Assembly (NCBI GenBank): GCA_050116035.1 | Contig: JASFPJ010000060.1 | Location: forward strand, 1-13,541 | Source: SOIA01 sp050116035 | GTDB taxonomy: Bacteria > Acidobacteriota > Aminicenantia > Aminicenantales > Aminicenantaceae | Direction: 5' to 3' | DNA length: 13,541 nt | Shown: positions 1-6,926 of the stretch, piece after piece | Position numbering within the stretch: the first letter of the stretch is position 1 | Layout of the letters: the number at the start of each line of letters is the position of its first letter | The notes under the pieces: model-generated | Seen by the model: only the letters and a program-made list of their open reading frames with translations | Told to the model about the DNA's origin: nothing | Databases searched by the model: none | Translations under genes and position numbers: made by a program

Positions 1-117
1 CTGGAAGACTTCCAAAAAAAGCTGTTTTATAATCTCATCAATTTCAGTACGTTCTATATCCGTCAACTCATGAACTTTGGGCTGACAACTGATACTCAAA
101 CATTGCAAGCCAGAAAC
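1..117 (-). other. Possible partial open frame running off the left edge
   Basis: The minus strand is open from just after a TAG (120-118) to the window edge, 39 codons. The inner part has strong purine-first codon bias and reads like a helical protein segment (HELTDIERTEIDEIIKQL). No ATG and no clear ribosome binding site are visible; only TTG codons could serve as a start. The plus strand is also open from base 1 to a TAA at 199-201, but that reading is poor in charged residues and runs through the promoter of the next gene. I do not recognise either product. It could be the start, or a relic, of a gene lying to the left. Confidence 0.2.
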
Positions 118-157
118 CTAACTTTTGGCTGGACCAGTTTTTGGGTTGGGTTCTATC

Positions 158-185
158 TTGACATTAATACCAACTATGTTATACT
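158..185 (+). promoter_or_regulatory. Sigma-70-type promoter of cassette A
   Basis: A perfect -35 box TTGACA (158-163) is followed after 16 bases by TATACT (180-185), one base from the TATAAT consensus. The predicted start is near 192, leaving about a 43-base leader before the PadR-A ATG at 235. The -10 box lies inside the dyad at 178-202, which is the arrangement expected for a repressed promoter. The promoter is placed by motif only. Confidence 0.6.
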
Positions 186-202
186 AAGTTACTTAGCATA
201 AC
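178..202 (+). promoter_or_regulatory. 25-base inverted repeat, probable PadR-A operator
   Basis: The arms GTTATACTAAGT (178-189) and ACTTAGCATAAC (191-202) surround a single central T and match at 11 of 12 positions; one more pair (177/203) also fits. The dyad covers the -10 box and the predicted start region. The octamer ATACTAAG inside the left arm (181-188) recurs as a direct repeat at 215-222, 34 bases downstream and just ahead of the Shine-Dalgarno sequence, so a second half-site may exist. PadR proteins are dimers that commonly bind AT-rich dyads in their own promoters. The assignment to PadR-A is inferred from position. Confidence 0.55.
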
Positions 203-234
203 AATATTTATACTATACTAAGAAAGGATGAGAT

Positions 235-564
235 ATGAAATTTTTGCCTAAAATCGAAGAAATCATCCTGTTGTCCATATGGAAGCTACAGGATAATGCT
301 TATGGGACAACCATCATCGACCAGGTCGAAAAAGACACCGGTTCGTCGTGGGTTTCGGGCTCGGTGTACAGCGCTTTAGCACGCTTGAAGAAAAACAAAT
401 ATATATCCATCGTGAAGACAGAAAAAGCTCCCGATAACCGGGGCCGTCCGAGAATATACTACGTATTAACGGCCTCGGGCCAGCAAAAGCTGACCGGTGC
501 CCAGAAAATCAATAAACGGATGTGGGAAGGAATTCCGCACTTCGAAAATCGCTTTGACTCATGA
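235..564 (+). CDS. PadR-family transcriptional regulator (cassette A)
   Basis: This 109-residue protein has the winged-helix fold typical of short PadR regulators. The first helix carries EEIILLSIWKLQDNAYG (about residues 8-24), the recognition-helix region is SGSVYSALARL (41-51), and the wing ends in GRPRIYYVLTASG (69-81). The C-terminal dimerisation helix is short. Starting at 235 gives a good Shine-Dalgarno GAAAGGA six bases upstream. The stop overlaps the permease A start (ATGA, 561-564), which indicates a two-gene operon with translational coupling. It probably represses its own operon through the dyad at 178-202. Its N-terminal helix resembles PadR-B and PadR-D more than PadR-C. The inducing signal is unknown. 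Confidence 0.9.
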   Translation: MKFLPKIEEIILLSIWKLQDNAYGTTIIDQVEKDTGSSWVSGSVYSALARLKKNKYISIVKTEKAPDNRGRPRIYYVLTASGQQKLTGAQKINKRMWEGIPHFENRFDS

Positions 565-3194
565 AGCCCCTAAAGCATCCTGCACACGGGTTTTTATCCT
601 GGCTTCTCAAGAAGGTTTCGGATGAAGACATGGGCATATCGAGCTGCGATTTTCTTTCCGACAAATATCAACAGATCTCAAATGGGGGCAACCGCTTCAA
701 AGCTATCCTGGTCTGCGCCGGACACTTGATTCTGATCTTTTCGTTCTTAGCTTCCGCACGATTATCAGGAGGGATTGCGATGCTGAAAAACTATCTTAGA
801 ATCGCCTTGCGAAACATCGTCAAGAACAAAAGTTTTTCCTTTATCAATATTGCAGGTCTTTCGGTAGCCGTCGTTTGCTGCGTTTTTATATTTCTCTACA
901 TCTCGGAAGAATCTAGCTATGATGATTTTCATAAGGACGGCGACCGGGTCTTCCGCGTCACAATGGAAATACGATCCGACACTCGAATCCAGCCCTATAC
1001 GCCCATAGCCTGGCCAGTTGCACCGGCACTAAAGGAAAATTTTCCTCAAGTCGAACACGCGGTACGGTTGTATATCTGGGGTGACTGGCTAGTGAGGCAC
1101 GAAGACAAAGCTTATTACGAAACTCGGTTCATGTGGGCCGATCCTGAAGTGTTCGAGGTGCTGACGTTCCCGTTTCTGAAAGGCGATCCCCGGACTGCAC
1201 TCCAGGAGCCAAGCTCCATCGTCATCTCAGAACGGTTGTCACGAAAGTACTTCGGGCTCGACGACCCTATCGGAAGGACCATCCAGGTCAACAGCCGGGA
1301 TTATATGATAAAAGGAGTCGTTCGTAATCCTCCGACAAATTCCCATTTGAAATATGATCTGATCGCCTCACTGAAAACGATAGAGAATCCCGAATGGATG
1401 TCGAACTGGTACGGCACGGAATGCTACACATACATAAAACTGGCCCCCGAAACGGATGTGGAAGCTTTCACAAAACAGATTTCCAATCTCGCCGACAGGT
1501 ACATCAAAGATTACTTCAGCCGATCCGGTTATTCCTACACTTATTACATTCAGCCGATCAGAGACATTCACCTTCATTCCAATCTCCAGGGAGAGATCGT
1601 CCCGATGGATCCCCCGGGAAATCCCTTACACATATCCATATTTTCCTGGCTGGTGGTCTTTATTGTCCTGATAGCATGTATCAATTTCGTAAACCTTAAA
1701 ACCGCCAGGTCGACAGATAGAGCCAAAGAAATCGGAATGCGCAAAGTGATCGGCGCCAGCCGATCTCAACTGATCAATCAGTTTCTCATGGAATCCATTT
1801 TGATATCCCTCGTCGCAATTTGTGCGGCGCTGCTGATTGTGATCCTGCTTCTTCCCTACTTCAATGAAATTTCGGGCAAAGAATTCACTGTGAGCCGGAT
1901 ATTCAGCCTTCAAAACTTAGTCATGATGTCCGGATTGGGTTTGCTGGCAGGAACCGCCGCAAGCAGCTACCCCGCTTTCATCATGTCGGCATTCAAACCA
2001 ACAGAGACTATCAAAGGTATCCTCGGAACTGGCTCAAAAGGAATCGTGCTCAGGCGGATATTGATAGTCGGGCAGTTCGCCATCTCGACAATCGTAATAA
2101 TCGGAACCCTGGTGGTTTATCGTCAGCTCGATTACATGAAAAACCGATATCTTGGTTTTTCCAAAGACCAGAAGCTCATAATTCCGATCAGAGAGAACGA
2201 CTCGCTCATCAATGAATATGCCGCGATCAAAGACGAATTTACCCGACATACGTCTGTGTTGGGAGCGGCTTTTTCCTCTCATGTTCCCGGCCGCGGGACC
2301 ACAAGCTACGGGACCAGAATAATCGGGGACGGTGATCCCAGGAATCAGGGAATCAATCATATCTACATCGATGCCGACTTCCTCCAAGAATACGATATCG
2401 AGATGGCCGCTGGACGGATGTATCAGAATGATATGAGGACAGATGTTTCAACCTGGGATGGAAACGGGTCATTGATCATAAACGAGGCCGCAGTGCGCGC
2501 GTTCGGATGGCAGACACCGGAAGAAGCCCTCTGCAAGCAAATTTCAACCGGATATGGCAACCGCACATTGGAAATCATCGGAATTGCCAGGGACTTCCAC
2601 TACAAGGGGCTTCAATCTATCATCGAGCCTTTGATCATGGAATACTTTCCCCATAGATTCAAGTATTTTAGCTTGCGGATCAGCAACAAAAACATCGACG
2701 AGGCCATTTCGTTCCTCAAGGAAAAATGGAAAGAACGCTATCCATCGTATCCGTTCGAATATTTTTTTCTGGATGCGGATTTTAACAATCAATACAAATC
2801 CGAAGAAAAAACCGGAAGAATCATCGGCATTTTCTCGATCCTCGGGATTATCATTGCCTGTCTGGGACTGCTGGGACTGACCGCTTTCAAGGTAAAACAG
2901 CGCACCAAAGAACTCAGCATCCGCAAAGTTCTTGGGGCATCGGTTATGAACATCGAATTTCTGCTTTTGAAGGACTTCGTGAAATGGGTGGCGGCAGCTA
3001 ATCTGATCGCCTGGCCTTTTGCCTATTATTTGATGAACAAGTGGCTGGATCATTTCGCTTATAGAATCAACCTGAGTTTGATGCCGTTCATCGTGACTCT
3101 ATCACTTTCGGTAATGGTGGCTCTGGCGACCATCGGATTCCAGACCATCAAAGCCGCCACGACCAATCCGGCCGATTCGCTGCGGTATGAATAA
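561..3194 (+). CDS. Orphan duplicated FtsX/MacB-type ABC permease A
   Basis: This is an 877-residue inner-membrane protein with two permease halves in one chain. Residues 1-73 form a prefix aligned with those of permeases B and D but diverged: the WYW-Q motif seen there is replaced by a hydrophobic stretch. The core begins at Met74 (MLKNYLRIALRN). Membrane segments lie near 95-114, 358-377, 412-434, 452-475, 497-520, 753-776, 808-829 and 839-862. Two extracytoplasmic MacB-type domains lie between the first and second and between the fifth and sixth segments. The FtsX signatures are RAKEIGMRKVIGAS (about 387-400) and RTKELSIRKVLGAS (about 780-793). No Walker A or ABC ATPase signature is present and no ATPase gene is nearby, as in the ADOP family. 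The substrate cannot be deduced; relatives move peptides, lipoproteins or toxic compounds or transmit force. The start at 561 has no Shine-Dalgarno and relies on overlap with the PadR stop. Confidence 0.9.
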   Translation: MKPLKHPAHGFLSWLLKKVSDEDMGISSCDFLSDKYQQISNGGNRFKAILVCAGHLILIFSFLASARLSGGIAMLKNYLRIALRNIVKNKSFSFINIAGLSVAVVCCVFIFLYISEESSYDDFHKDGDRVFRVTMEIRSDTRIQPYTPIAWPVAPALKENFPQVEHAVRLYIWGDWLVRHEDKAYYETRFMWADPEVFEVLTFPFLKGDPRTALQEPSSIVISERLSRKYFGLDDPIGRTIQVNSRDYMIKGVVRNPPTNSHLKYDLIASLKTIENPEWMSNWYGTECYTYIKLAPETDVEAFTKQISNLADRYIKDYFSRSGYSYTYYIQPIRDIHLHSNLQGEIVPMDPPGNPLHISIFSWLVVFIVLIACINFVNLKTARSTDRAKEIGMRKVIGASRSQLINQFLMESILISLVAICAALLIVILLLPYFNEISGKEFTVSRIFSLQNLVMMSGLGLLAGTAASSYPAFIMSAFKPTETIKGILGTGSKGIVLRRILIVGQFAISTIVIIGTLVVYRQLDYMKNRYLGFSKDQKLIIPIRENDSLINEYAAIKDEFTRHTSVLGAAFSSHVPGRGTTSYGTRIIGDGDPRNQGINHIYIDADFLQEYDIEMAAGRMYQNDMRTDVSTWDGNGSLIINEAAVRAFGWQTPEEALCKQISTGYGNRTLEIIGIARDFHYKGLQSIIEPLIMEYFPHRFKYFSLRISNKNIDEAISFLKEKWKERYPSYPFEYFFLDADFNNQYKSEEKTGRIIGIFSILGIIIACLGLLGLTAFKVKQRTKELSIRKVLGASVMNIEFLLLKDFVKWVAAANLIAWPFAYYLMNKWLDHFAYRINLSLMPFIVTLSLSVMVALATIGFQTIKAATTNPADSLRYE
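767..782 (+). promoter_or_regulatory. Internal ribosome binding site and ATG at the prefix/core junction of permease A
   Basis: A strong Shine-Dalgarno AGGAGGG (767-773) stands six bases before an in-frame ATG (780-782) encoding Met74, the first residue of the conserved permease core. The annotated start at 561 has no such site. The same arrangement occurs in permeases B and D. The core may therefore be translated on its own as about 804 residues, or the site may be a trace of the prefix having been fused to a once separate gene. Confidence 0.5.
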
Positions 3195-3279
3195 ATTCCT
3201 CGACCTCTGGAAGGACGCTGATCCTGGTATTGCTGAGGTTGAAGATGCGAAAAAAAGGCTGGCTGGGTTGAAGGGCTGA
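3187..3279 (+). pseudogene. Relic of a TPR-repeat protein C-terminus
   Basis: A 30-codon frame, shifted +1 relative to permease A, begins at an ATG overlapping the last codons of A and ends with TGA at 3277-3279. Its product contains KFLDLWKDADPGIAEVEDA followed by KKRLAGLKG. I recognise this as the usual last helix pair of tetratricopeptide-repeat proteins, such as TPR-bearing Ser/Thr kinases, in Acidobacteriota and Aminicenantes-type genomes. The rest of the TPR gene is absent and similarity starts exactly where the permease ends. This suggests that cassette A replaced or truncated the upstream part of a TPR gene. No ribosome binding site is seen, so expression is unlikely except by reinitiation after A. 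Confidence 0.55.
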
Positions 3280-3367
3280 TTGATGTTCCTTAAAGCCATC
3301 GGATTTGGAATCTGTCTTTTATCTTAACGCTCCCATATAATGGTTTCCTAGGGGTTATTAATTTTTA

Positions 3368-3394
3368 TCCCTTAGACTGACTCAAGGGAGTTTT
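3368..3394 (+). terminator. Weak intrinsic terminator candidate after cassette A
   Basis: A perfect 6-base stem TCCCTT (3368-3373) / AAGGGA (3384-3389) with a 10-base loop is followed by GTTTT (3390-3394). The stem is short and the T-run modest. An overlapping alternative stem (3348-3354 with 3369-3375) has one G-T wobble. The hairpin lies between two convergent genes; it has a T-run only on the plus strand. Confidence 0.3.
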
Positions 3395-3437
3395 GTATCT
3401 TTCCAATTATCTGTATTGTCTGTATAGAGCTATGCAA

Positions 3438-3459
3438 AAAAGGGACACAAAAGGGACAC
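3438..3459. repeat. Perfect 11-base tandem repeat
   Basis: AAAAGGGACAC occurs twice head to tail (3438-3448 and 3449-3459), 11 bases from the 3' end of permease B. GGGACAC-type motifs flanked by A-runs often occur at the ends of small mobile elements such as REP/IS200-like units in environmental genomes. No transposase is present here, so it may be a scar or simply a slippage duplication. Confidence 0.5.
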
Positions 3460-3470
3460 GGTCATAAATC

Positions 3471-6038
3471 TCACTCATATCTCAGCGAATCGACCGGATT
3501 GGCTGTGGCGGTTTTAATCGTGTGGTAGCTAACGGTGAGGACGGCGATGAGCAGCGCCGTGGCAGCGGCCGTGAGAAATGTCCAGATTTGAATGTTAGTC
3601 CGGTAGGCAAAGCCCCGTAGCCACTGGTTCATGACATAATAAGCTGCAGGCCAAGCAATAAGGTTGGAGATCACGACCAGTTTGGCATACTCTTTTGACA
3701 GCAGTGAGACAACACTGGGGACAGAGGCTCCCAGAACTTTTCTGATTCCTATCTCCTTTGTCCGCCGTTCGGCCGAAAACGAGGCCATACCGAACAGTCC
3801 GAGACAGGCGATGAAGAGCGCCAACACTGTTGAGGAGTTGAAGACTTTTGCCATCCTCTGTTCGGCCCTGTAGAGGTTGTTTATCCTCCCGTCGAGGAAG
3901 GAATACTCAAAGGGAATACCCGGGACAAATTTGTTCCAGGTGTCTTCTAAAGACCTTATAGCAGCGCTGATTTTATCTGCATTAATCCGAACGCATGCAT
4001 ATCTAATCCAAGGACCCATCACAAGGATCAGTGGCTCAATCTCCGTATGCAAAGATTTATAGTTGAAGTTCTTGATTATCCCGATTATAGAACCGTCTAT
4101 TCCTGTAGCCCTGAAGCGTTTTCCAATGGGCGATTCTATACCCATGGCTCTTATGGCCGCCTCGTTCAGGATAAATGCCTGTTCGTCGGTTGGATATTCT
4201 CTGGAAAAGAATCTGCCTTGGGACATCTCCATTTTAAATGTATCTAAATAGTCAGAATCGACTGAGTTGATCTGCATCTGAATCCTAACTCCATCCTCCT
4301 TCCCTTCCCACCATGCACTCGAGGTTCCGCTTCCGATATGTGTGGGCAGGCTTGATGTGCCAGATACGTTAATGATAGCCGTATTCTGGAGTAAGTCATT
4401 TTTCAAAGTCTCGAAATTCTTCTGCATATCTCCTCTGAGGTAAAGGACAACAATGTGTTCCTTGTCGTATCCCAAGTATTTTCCTTTGATGTGAGACATC
4501 TGGCTGTGAACGACTGCGGTTCCGATAAAAAGAGTAATCGTGAGAGAAAACTGAGTAACTACCAGGATTTTTCTAAACCACGTTCCGCGATTGCCGGATT
4601 TCAAGTTTCCTCTAATGACTTTTATGGGATGGAATGTGGATAAAAAAAGGGCTGGGTAGCTGCCCGAGAGAATGCCGGTCAGGAAGGCGATGGCGATAAG
4701 TCCGAGAATAAGCTCCATGTTCCCTGAAAGTCTGAAAGCCAACTCCTTTCCAAAAAGATTGTTGAAAGTAGGGAGCAACATAAGAATCAGGGCGACAGCG
4801 AGAAGAAGTGCTATCAGAGATGTAAGTAGAGATTCGATGTAGAACTGCTTGATGATGTCAGATTTTTTAGCTCCGACAACCTTCCTCATCCCCACCTCTC
4901 TGGCACGGATTCCAGATCGGGCCGTGGCGAGATTCACGAAATTAAAACAGGCGATAAGGAGGACGAACAGACCGGCCGCAGTAAATACATATACATAGAT
5001 AATATTCCCGTGAGCGGCAAAGTCGAAATTGAATTTCGAGTGAAGATGAATTCGTGTCAACGGCTGTAGATAATAAAGATTATGTCCCGGATCTTCTCTT
5101 TCAATCATAAGTTTTAATTTGCTGTTGACATCTTCAACAGAGCTGTTTCTTCGAAGCTGGACATAGGTGTAAAAAGATACATCGCTCCAGGTCTCCAGAT
5201 TGCGGCCTGTTCTGCCAAGAAGCTCGAATGGGCGGACAAATTTGAACTGCAGGTGAGAATTGGCGGGAACATCTGCGATGACTCCTGTCACTTTGTAGTC
5301 ATCGTGGTTGTTTATTGTGATTGTTTTTCCGATGGGATTGGTGTTTCTAAAAAACTTCTTGGCCACCTCTTCTGTGAGCACAATAGAATGAAGGTCTTTA
5401 AGAGCAGTAGTTGGATCGCCCAGGATAAAAGGAAAGCTGAACATATCAAAAAAGGAGGGATCGGCCAGAAGTCCATTTGCTTCATAGTGAGTCTTATTTT
5501 CGTGTGTAAAGAGCATCCGGCCATGGGGTAGGATTCTGGTCGTATTGGCAACCTCAGGGATTTCTTCTTTCATTTTCCGGGCTAGAATAGGAGGGGATAC
5601 AGCTTCATGCGTAGTGGCCGCTTTAAGCGGATCGAGAAGGATTCTATGCAGTTCTTTGGCGTTATTATGAAACCTGTCGTAATTAAGTTCATTCTGGATC
5701 CATAAGAACATGAGCACACTGCAGGTTATCCCGATGGTCAGTCCAACGATGTTAATGAATGAATAAACTTTGTGCTTTTTCATGTTTCTGAAAGCGACTT
5801 TCAAATAATTTAAAAACATGATAAACCCCCAAAAAAAGTAATTAAGGATAAACATTGGAATGGATCTTACAACCTGAGCCCAATACCAGCGGCTTGCCAT
5901 AAAATGACCTCTCTCTCCTATCAGCTCTTCATATATTTCGGAAAAATCACTCAGGATTGAAAGGCGATCTTCATCGCGAATTGTTCTGACAAGTATCCAG
6001 GCCGCCAGGACAGGCGGTTTTTCTCTCGTCTTTTTCAT
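3471..6038 (-). CDS. Orphan duplicated FtsX/MacB-type ABC permease B
   Basis: This 855-residue protein has the same design as permease A. The prefix (residues 1-73) is a clear prefix domain 2-like unit with SDFSEIYEEL (about 30-39), the WYWAQ motif (about 51-55) and a hydrophobic helix before the core. The core starts at Met74 (MFLNYLKVAFRN). Membrane segments lie near 95-113, 345-365, 400-420, 441-464, 488-508, 733-752, 784-804 and 817-840. FtsX signatures are RAREVGMRKVVGA and RTKEIGIRKVLGAS. Its core resembles that of permease C (FFDMFSFP, FIACLGLFG and LIAWP stretches), although the two prefixes are unrelated. The start overlaps the PadR-B stop by ATGA and has no Shine-Dalgarno. It lacks an ATPase domain and has no ATPase gene nearby. 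It is tail to tail with permease A. Confidence 0.9.
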   Translation of the reverse strand: MKKTREKPPVLAAWILVRTIRDEDRLSILSDFSEIYEELIGERGHFMASRWYWAQVVRSIPMFILNYFFWGFIMFLNYLKVAFRNMKKHKVYSFINIVGLTIGITCSVLMFLWIQNELNYDRFHNNAKELHRILLDPLKAATTHEAVSPPILARKMKEEIPEVANTTRILPHGRMLFTHENKTHYEANGLLADPSFFDMFSFPFILGDPTTALKDLHSIVLTEEVAKKFFRNTNPIGKTITINNHDDYKVTGVIADVPANSHLQFKFVRPFELLGRTGRNLETWSDVSFYTYVQLRRNSSVEDVNSKLKLMIEREDPGHNLYYLQPLTRIHLHSKFNFDFAAHGNIIYVYVFTAAGLFVLLIACFNFVNLATARSGIRAREVGMRKVVGAKKSDIIKQFYIESLLTSLIALLLAVALILMLLPTFNNLFGKELAFRLSGNMELILGLIAIAFLTGILSGSYPALFLSTFHPIKVIRGNLKSGNRGTWFRKILVVTQFSLTITLFIGTAVVHSQMSHIKGKYLGYDKEHIVVLYLRGDMQKNFETLKNDLLQNTAIINVSGTSSLPTHIGSGTSSAWWEGKEDGVRIQMQINSVDSDYLDTFKMEMSQGRFFSREYPTDEQAFILNEAAIRAMGIESPIGKRFRATGIDGSIIGIIKNFNYKSLHTEIEPLILVMGPWIRYACVRINADKISAAIRSLEDTWNKFVPGIPFEYSFLDGRINNLYRAEQRMAKVFNSSTVLALFIACLGLFGMASFSAERRTKEIGIRKVLGASVPSVVSLLSKEYAKLVVISNLIAWPAAYYVMNQWLRGFAYRTNIQIWTFLTAAATALLIAVLTVSYHTIKTATANPVDSLRYE
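5817..5830 (-). promoter_or_regulatory. Internal ribosome-binding-like site and ATG at the prefix/core junction of permease B
   Basis: On the minus strand a GGGGG run (5830-5826) precedes an in-frame ATG (5819-5817) by six bases. This ATG encodes Met74, which starts the conserved core. The purine run is a poorer Shine-Dalgarno than in A or D (G in place of the central A) but sits at the same place and distance. Confidence 0.35.
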
Positions 6039-6370
6039 TTGTTATTATTGGCTTCAAACACTTTGTCAGAGATCCCTTTCCAGAGAGACTTCTGGTAAGA
6101 CTTGACCTCCCAGAGTGCCTTAATGCCTTTCTCTGTCAGACTGTAGTATGTACGGCTTCGCCCACCTTTCTCGTGATAAAAGCGTTTTATAGTTTTGCTG
6201 ACATAGCCTTTTCGCAGGAGTTGATCCAGTGCAAAGTAGAGGGCACCCATTGAATATTTCTTTTTACATGACTTAGAGACCTGTTTATTAATGGTCACTC
6301 CATAGGCAAGGTCTTTAAGTCTCCAGATAGCGATGAGGATGGCCTCTTCCAAGCGAGTGATGACATTCAT
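6035..6370 (-). CDS. PadR-family transcriptional regulator (cassette B)
   Basis: The product is 111 residues from the start chosen here: a short PadR winged helix with LEEAILIAIWRLKDLAYGV near the N-terminus, MGALYFALDQLLRKGYV for the recognition helix and following helix, and GGRSRTYYSLTEKG for the wing. An ATG nine codons upstream (6397) is possible. The ATG at 6370 is preferred because GAGAGGA lies four to five bases upstream and because the PadR similarity begins there. Its stop overlaps the permease B start (ATGA), giving a coupled two-gene operon. It belongs to the same subtype as PadR-A and PadR-D. It probably regulates its own operon; the signal is unknown. Confidence 0.88.
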   Translation of the reverse strand: MNVITRLEEAILIAIWRLKDLAYGVTINKQVSKSCKKKYSMGALYFALDQLLRKGYVSKTIKRFYHEKGGRSRTYYSLTEKGIKALWEVKSYQKSLWKGISDKVFEANNNK

Positions 6371-6403
6371 TCTTCCTCTCAGTTTTATTGGATTCAAATA
6401 TAA

Positions 6404-6415
6404 ATACGAAAGTAT
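6404..6415 (-). promoter_or_regulatory. Small dyad upstream of cassette B, possible PadR-B operator
   Basis: On the minus strand ATACTTTCGTAT (6415-6404) is an inverted repeat with 4-base arms, ATAC and GTAT, lying 34-45 bases ahead of the PadR-B ATG in an AT-rich leader. It contains the ATACT core that also occurs in the cassette A operator. No convincing -35/-10 pair could be fixed for this gene. The dyad is short enough to be chance. Confidence 0.25.
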
Positions 6416-6628
6416 GAAGAAAAAAGTTGACAGTCGATTTTTAGGCGGTCGAGAAATGAATATTTTAAGTCTTTGTTTTTATTGGTCTTTCAATATTCTT
6501 AATGCAAATTACGCCATAACGATGAAAATTTTTAATTATAACCATCGCCTTTTCGGTCCTTGAAACTTATATAAATATGTCTTACCTCTTATGTTTTATA
6601 ATATGGTAAAAATATCTATATCATCTGT

Positions 6629-6865
6629 TTATTTATACAAGGAAAATTCACCGCATTCGAGGAACTCAAGCATGACATCGAAAAAAGAAAGGTGGGTGAT
6701 AAGTAAAATTCCGTTTATGCGCTCCCCTGTCTTCTTGGTAAGACCTCCACTTTGAGCATTCAGGCACATATCCTTATTCTGTCCAAAATCGAACAGTCGC
6801 TGTTTCAGAAACGAACAAACCTTCCAACCGCCGAATCCCCATTCCCCCGGCTCACCCTGGAGCCT
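6629..6865 (-). other. Uncertain 78-codon open frame in the B-C gap, possible gene relic
   Basis: A minus-strand frame is open from after a TGA (6868-6866) to TAA (6631-6629). It contains GFGGWKVCSFLKQRLFDFGQ and GLTKKTGERINGILLI. Its only ATGs are internal, so it lacks an evident start. On the opposite strand, a frame ending with TAA at 6704-6706 reads KFTAFEELKHDIEKRKVGDK, which also looks like a protein tail. Both cannot be real; either may be a relic. I do not recognise a family. The rest of the gap (6416-6628) is AT-rich and shows no gene. Confidence 0.2.
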
Positions 6866-6869
6866 TCAT

Positions 6870-6887
6870 TTGGCATGAAATATGCAT
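6870..6887 (+). promoter_or_regulatory. Sigma-54-type (-24/-12) promoter of cassette C
   Basis: TTGGCATGAAATATGCAT matches the sigma-54 consensus well. The invariant GG (6872-6873) and GC (6884-6885) are separated by exactly 10 bases, and the surrounding TGGCA, G, purine and TGCAT positions fit. The predicted start is near 6897, about 30 bases ahead of the PadR-C ATG. If real, cassette C needs RpoN and an enhancer-binding activator in addition to relief from PadR. A sigma-70 reading (TTCATT, 18 bases, TATAGA) is possible but weaker. Confidence 0.55.
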
Positions 6888-6897
6888 ATATAGATTG

Positions 6898-6911
6898 CGA
6901 ATATATATTCG
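6898..6911. promoter_or_regulatory. Perfect 14-base palindrome, probable PadR-C operator
   Basis: CGAATATATATTCG is its own reverse complement. It begins one base after the start point predicted from the sigma-54 element and ends just before the Shine-Dalgarno GAGG (6917-6920). A bound repressor there would block transcription initiation or early elongation. It shares no obvious core with the operators proposed for cassettes A and D, in line with the different PadR subtype. Confidence 0.5.
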
Positions 6912-6926
6912 AGTATGAGGCACAAA

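Noticed and set aside
129..145. CTGGACCAGTTTTTGGG as a sigma-54 element for cassette A
   Set aside because: The -12 position reads GG and not GC, and a much better sigma-70 promoter lies just downstream.
1368..3053. Several 60-169 codon frames antisense or out of frame within permease A, and similar ones inside B, C and D
   Set aside because: They lie wholly inside well-supported permease genes, show no family motifs, and are explained as shadows of the coding frame.
6502..6518. Minus-strand TGGC...TTGCAT resembling sigma-54 ahead of PadR-B
   Set aside because: The GG and GC are only 8 bases apart, and the site is about 130 bases from the gene; sigma-54 needs close to 10.
6333..6563. Plus-strand 76-codon frame upstream of PadR-B
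   Set aside because: It overlaps the PadR-B start and its promoter region, has AT-driven composition and no recognisable protein features.
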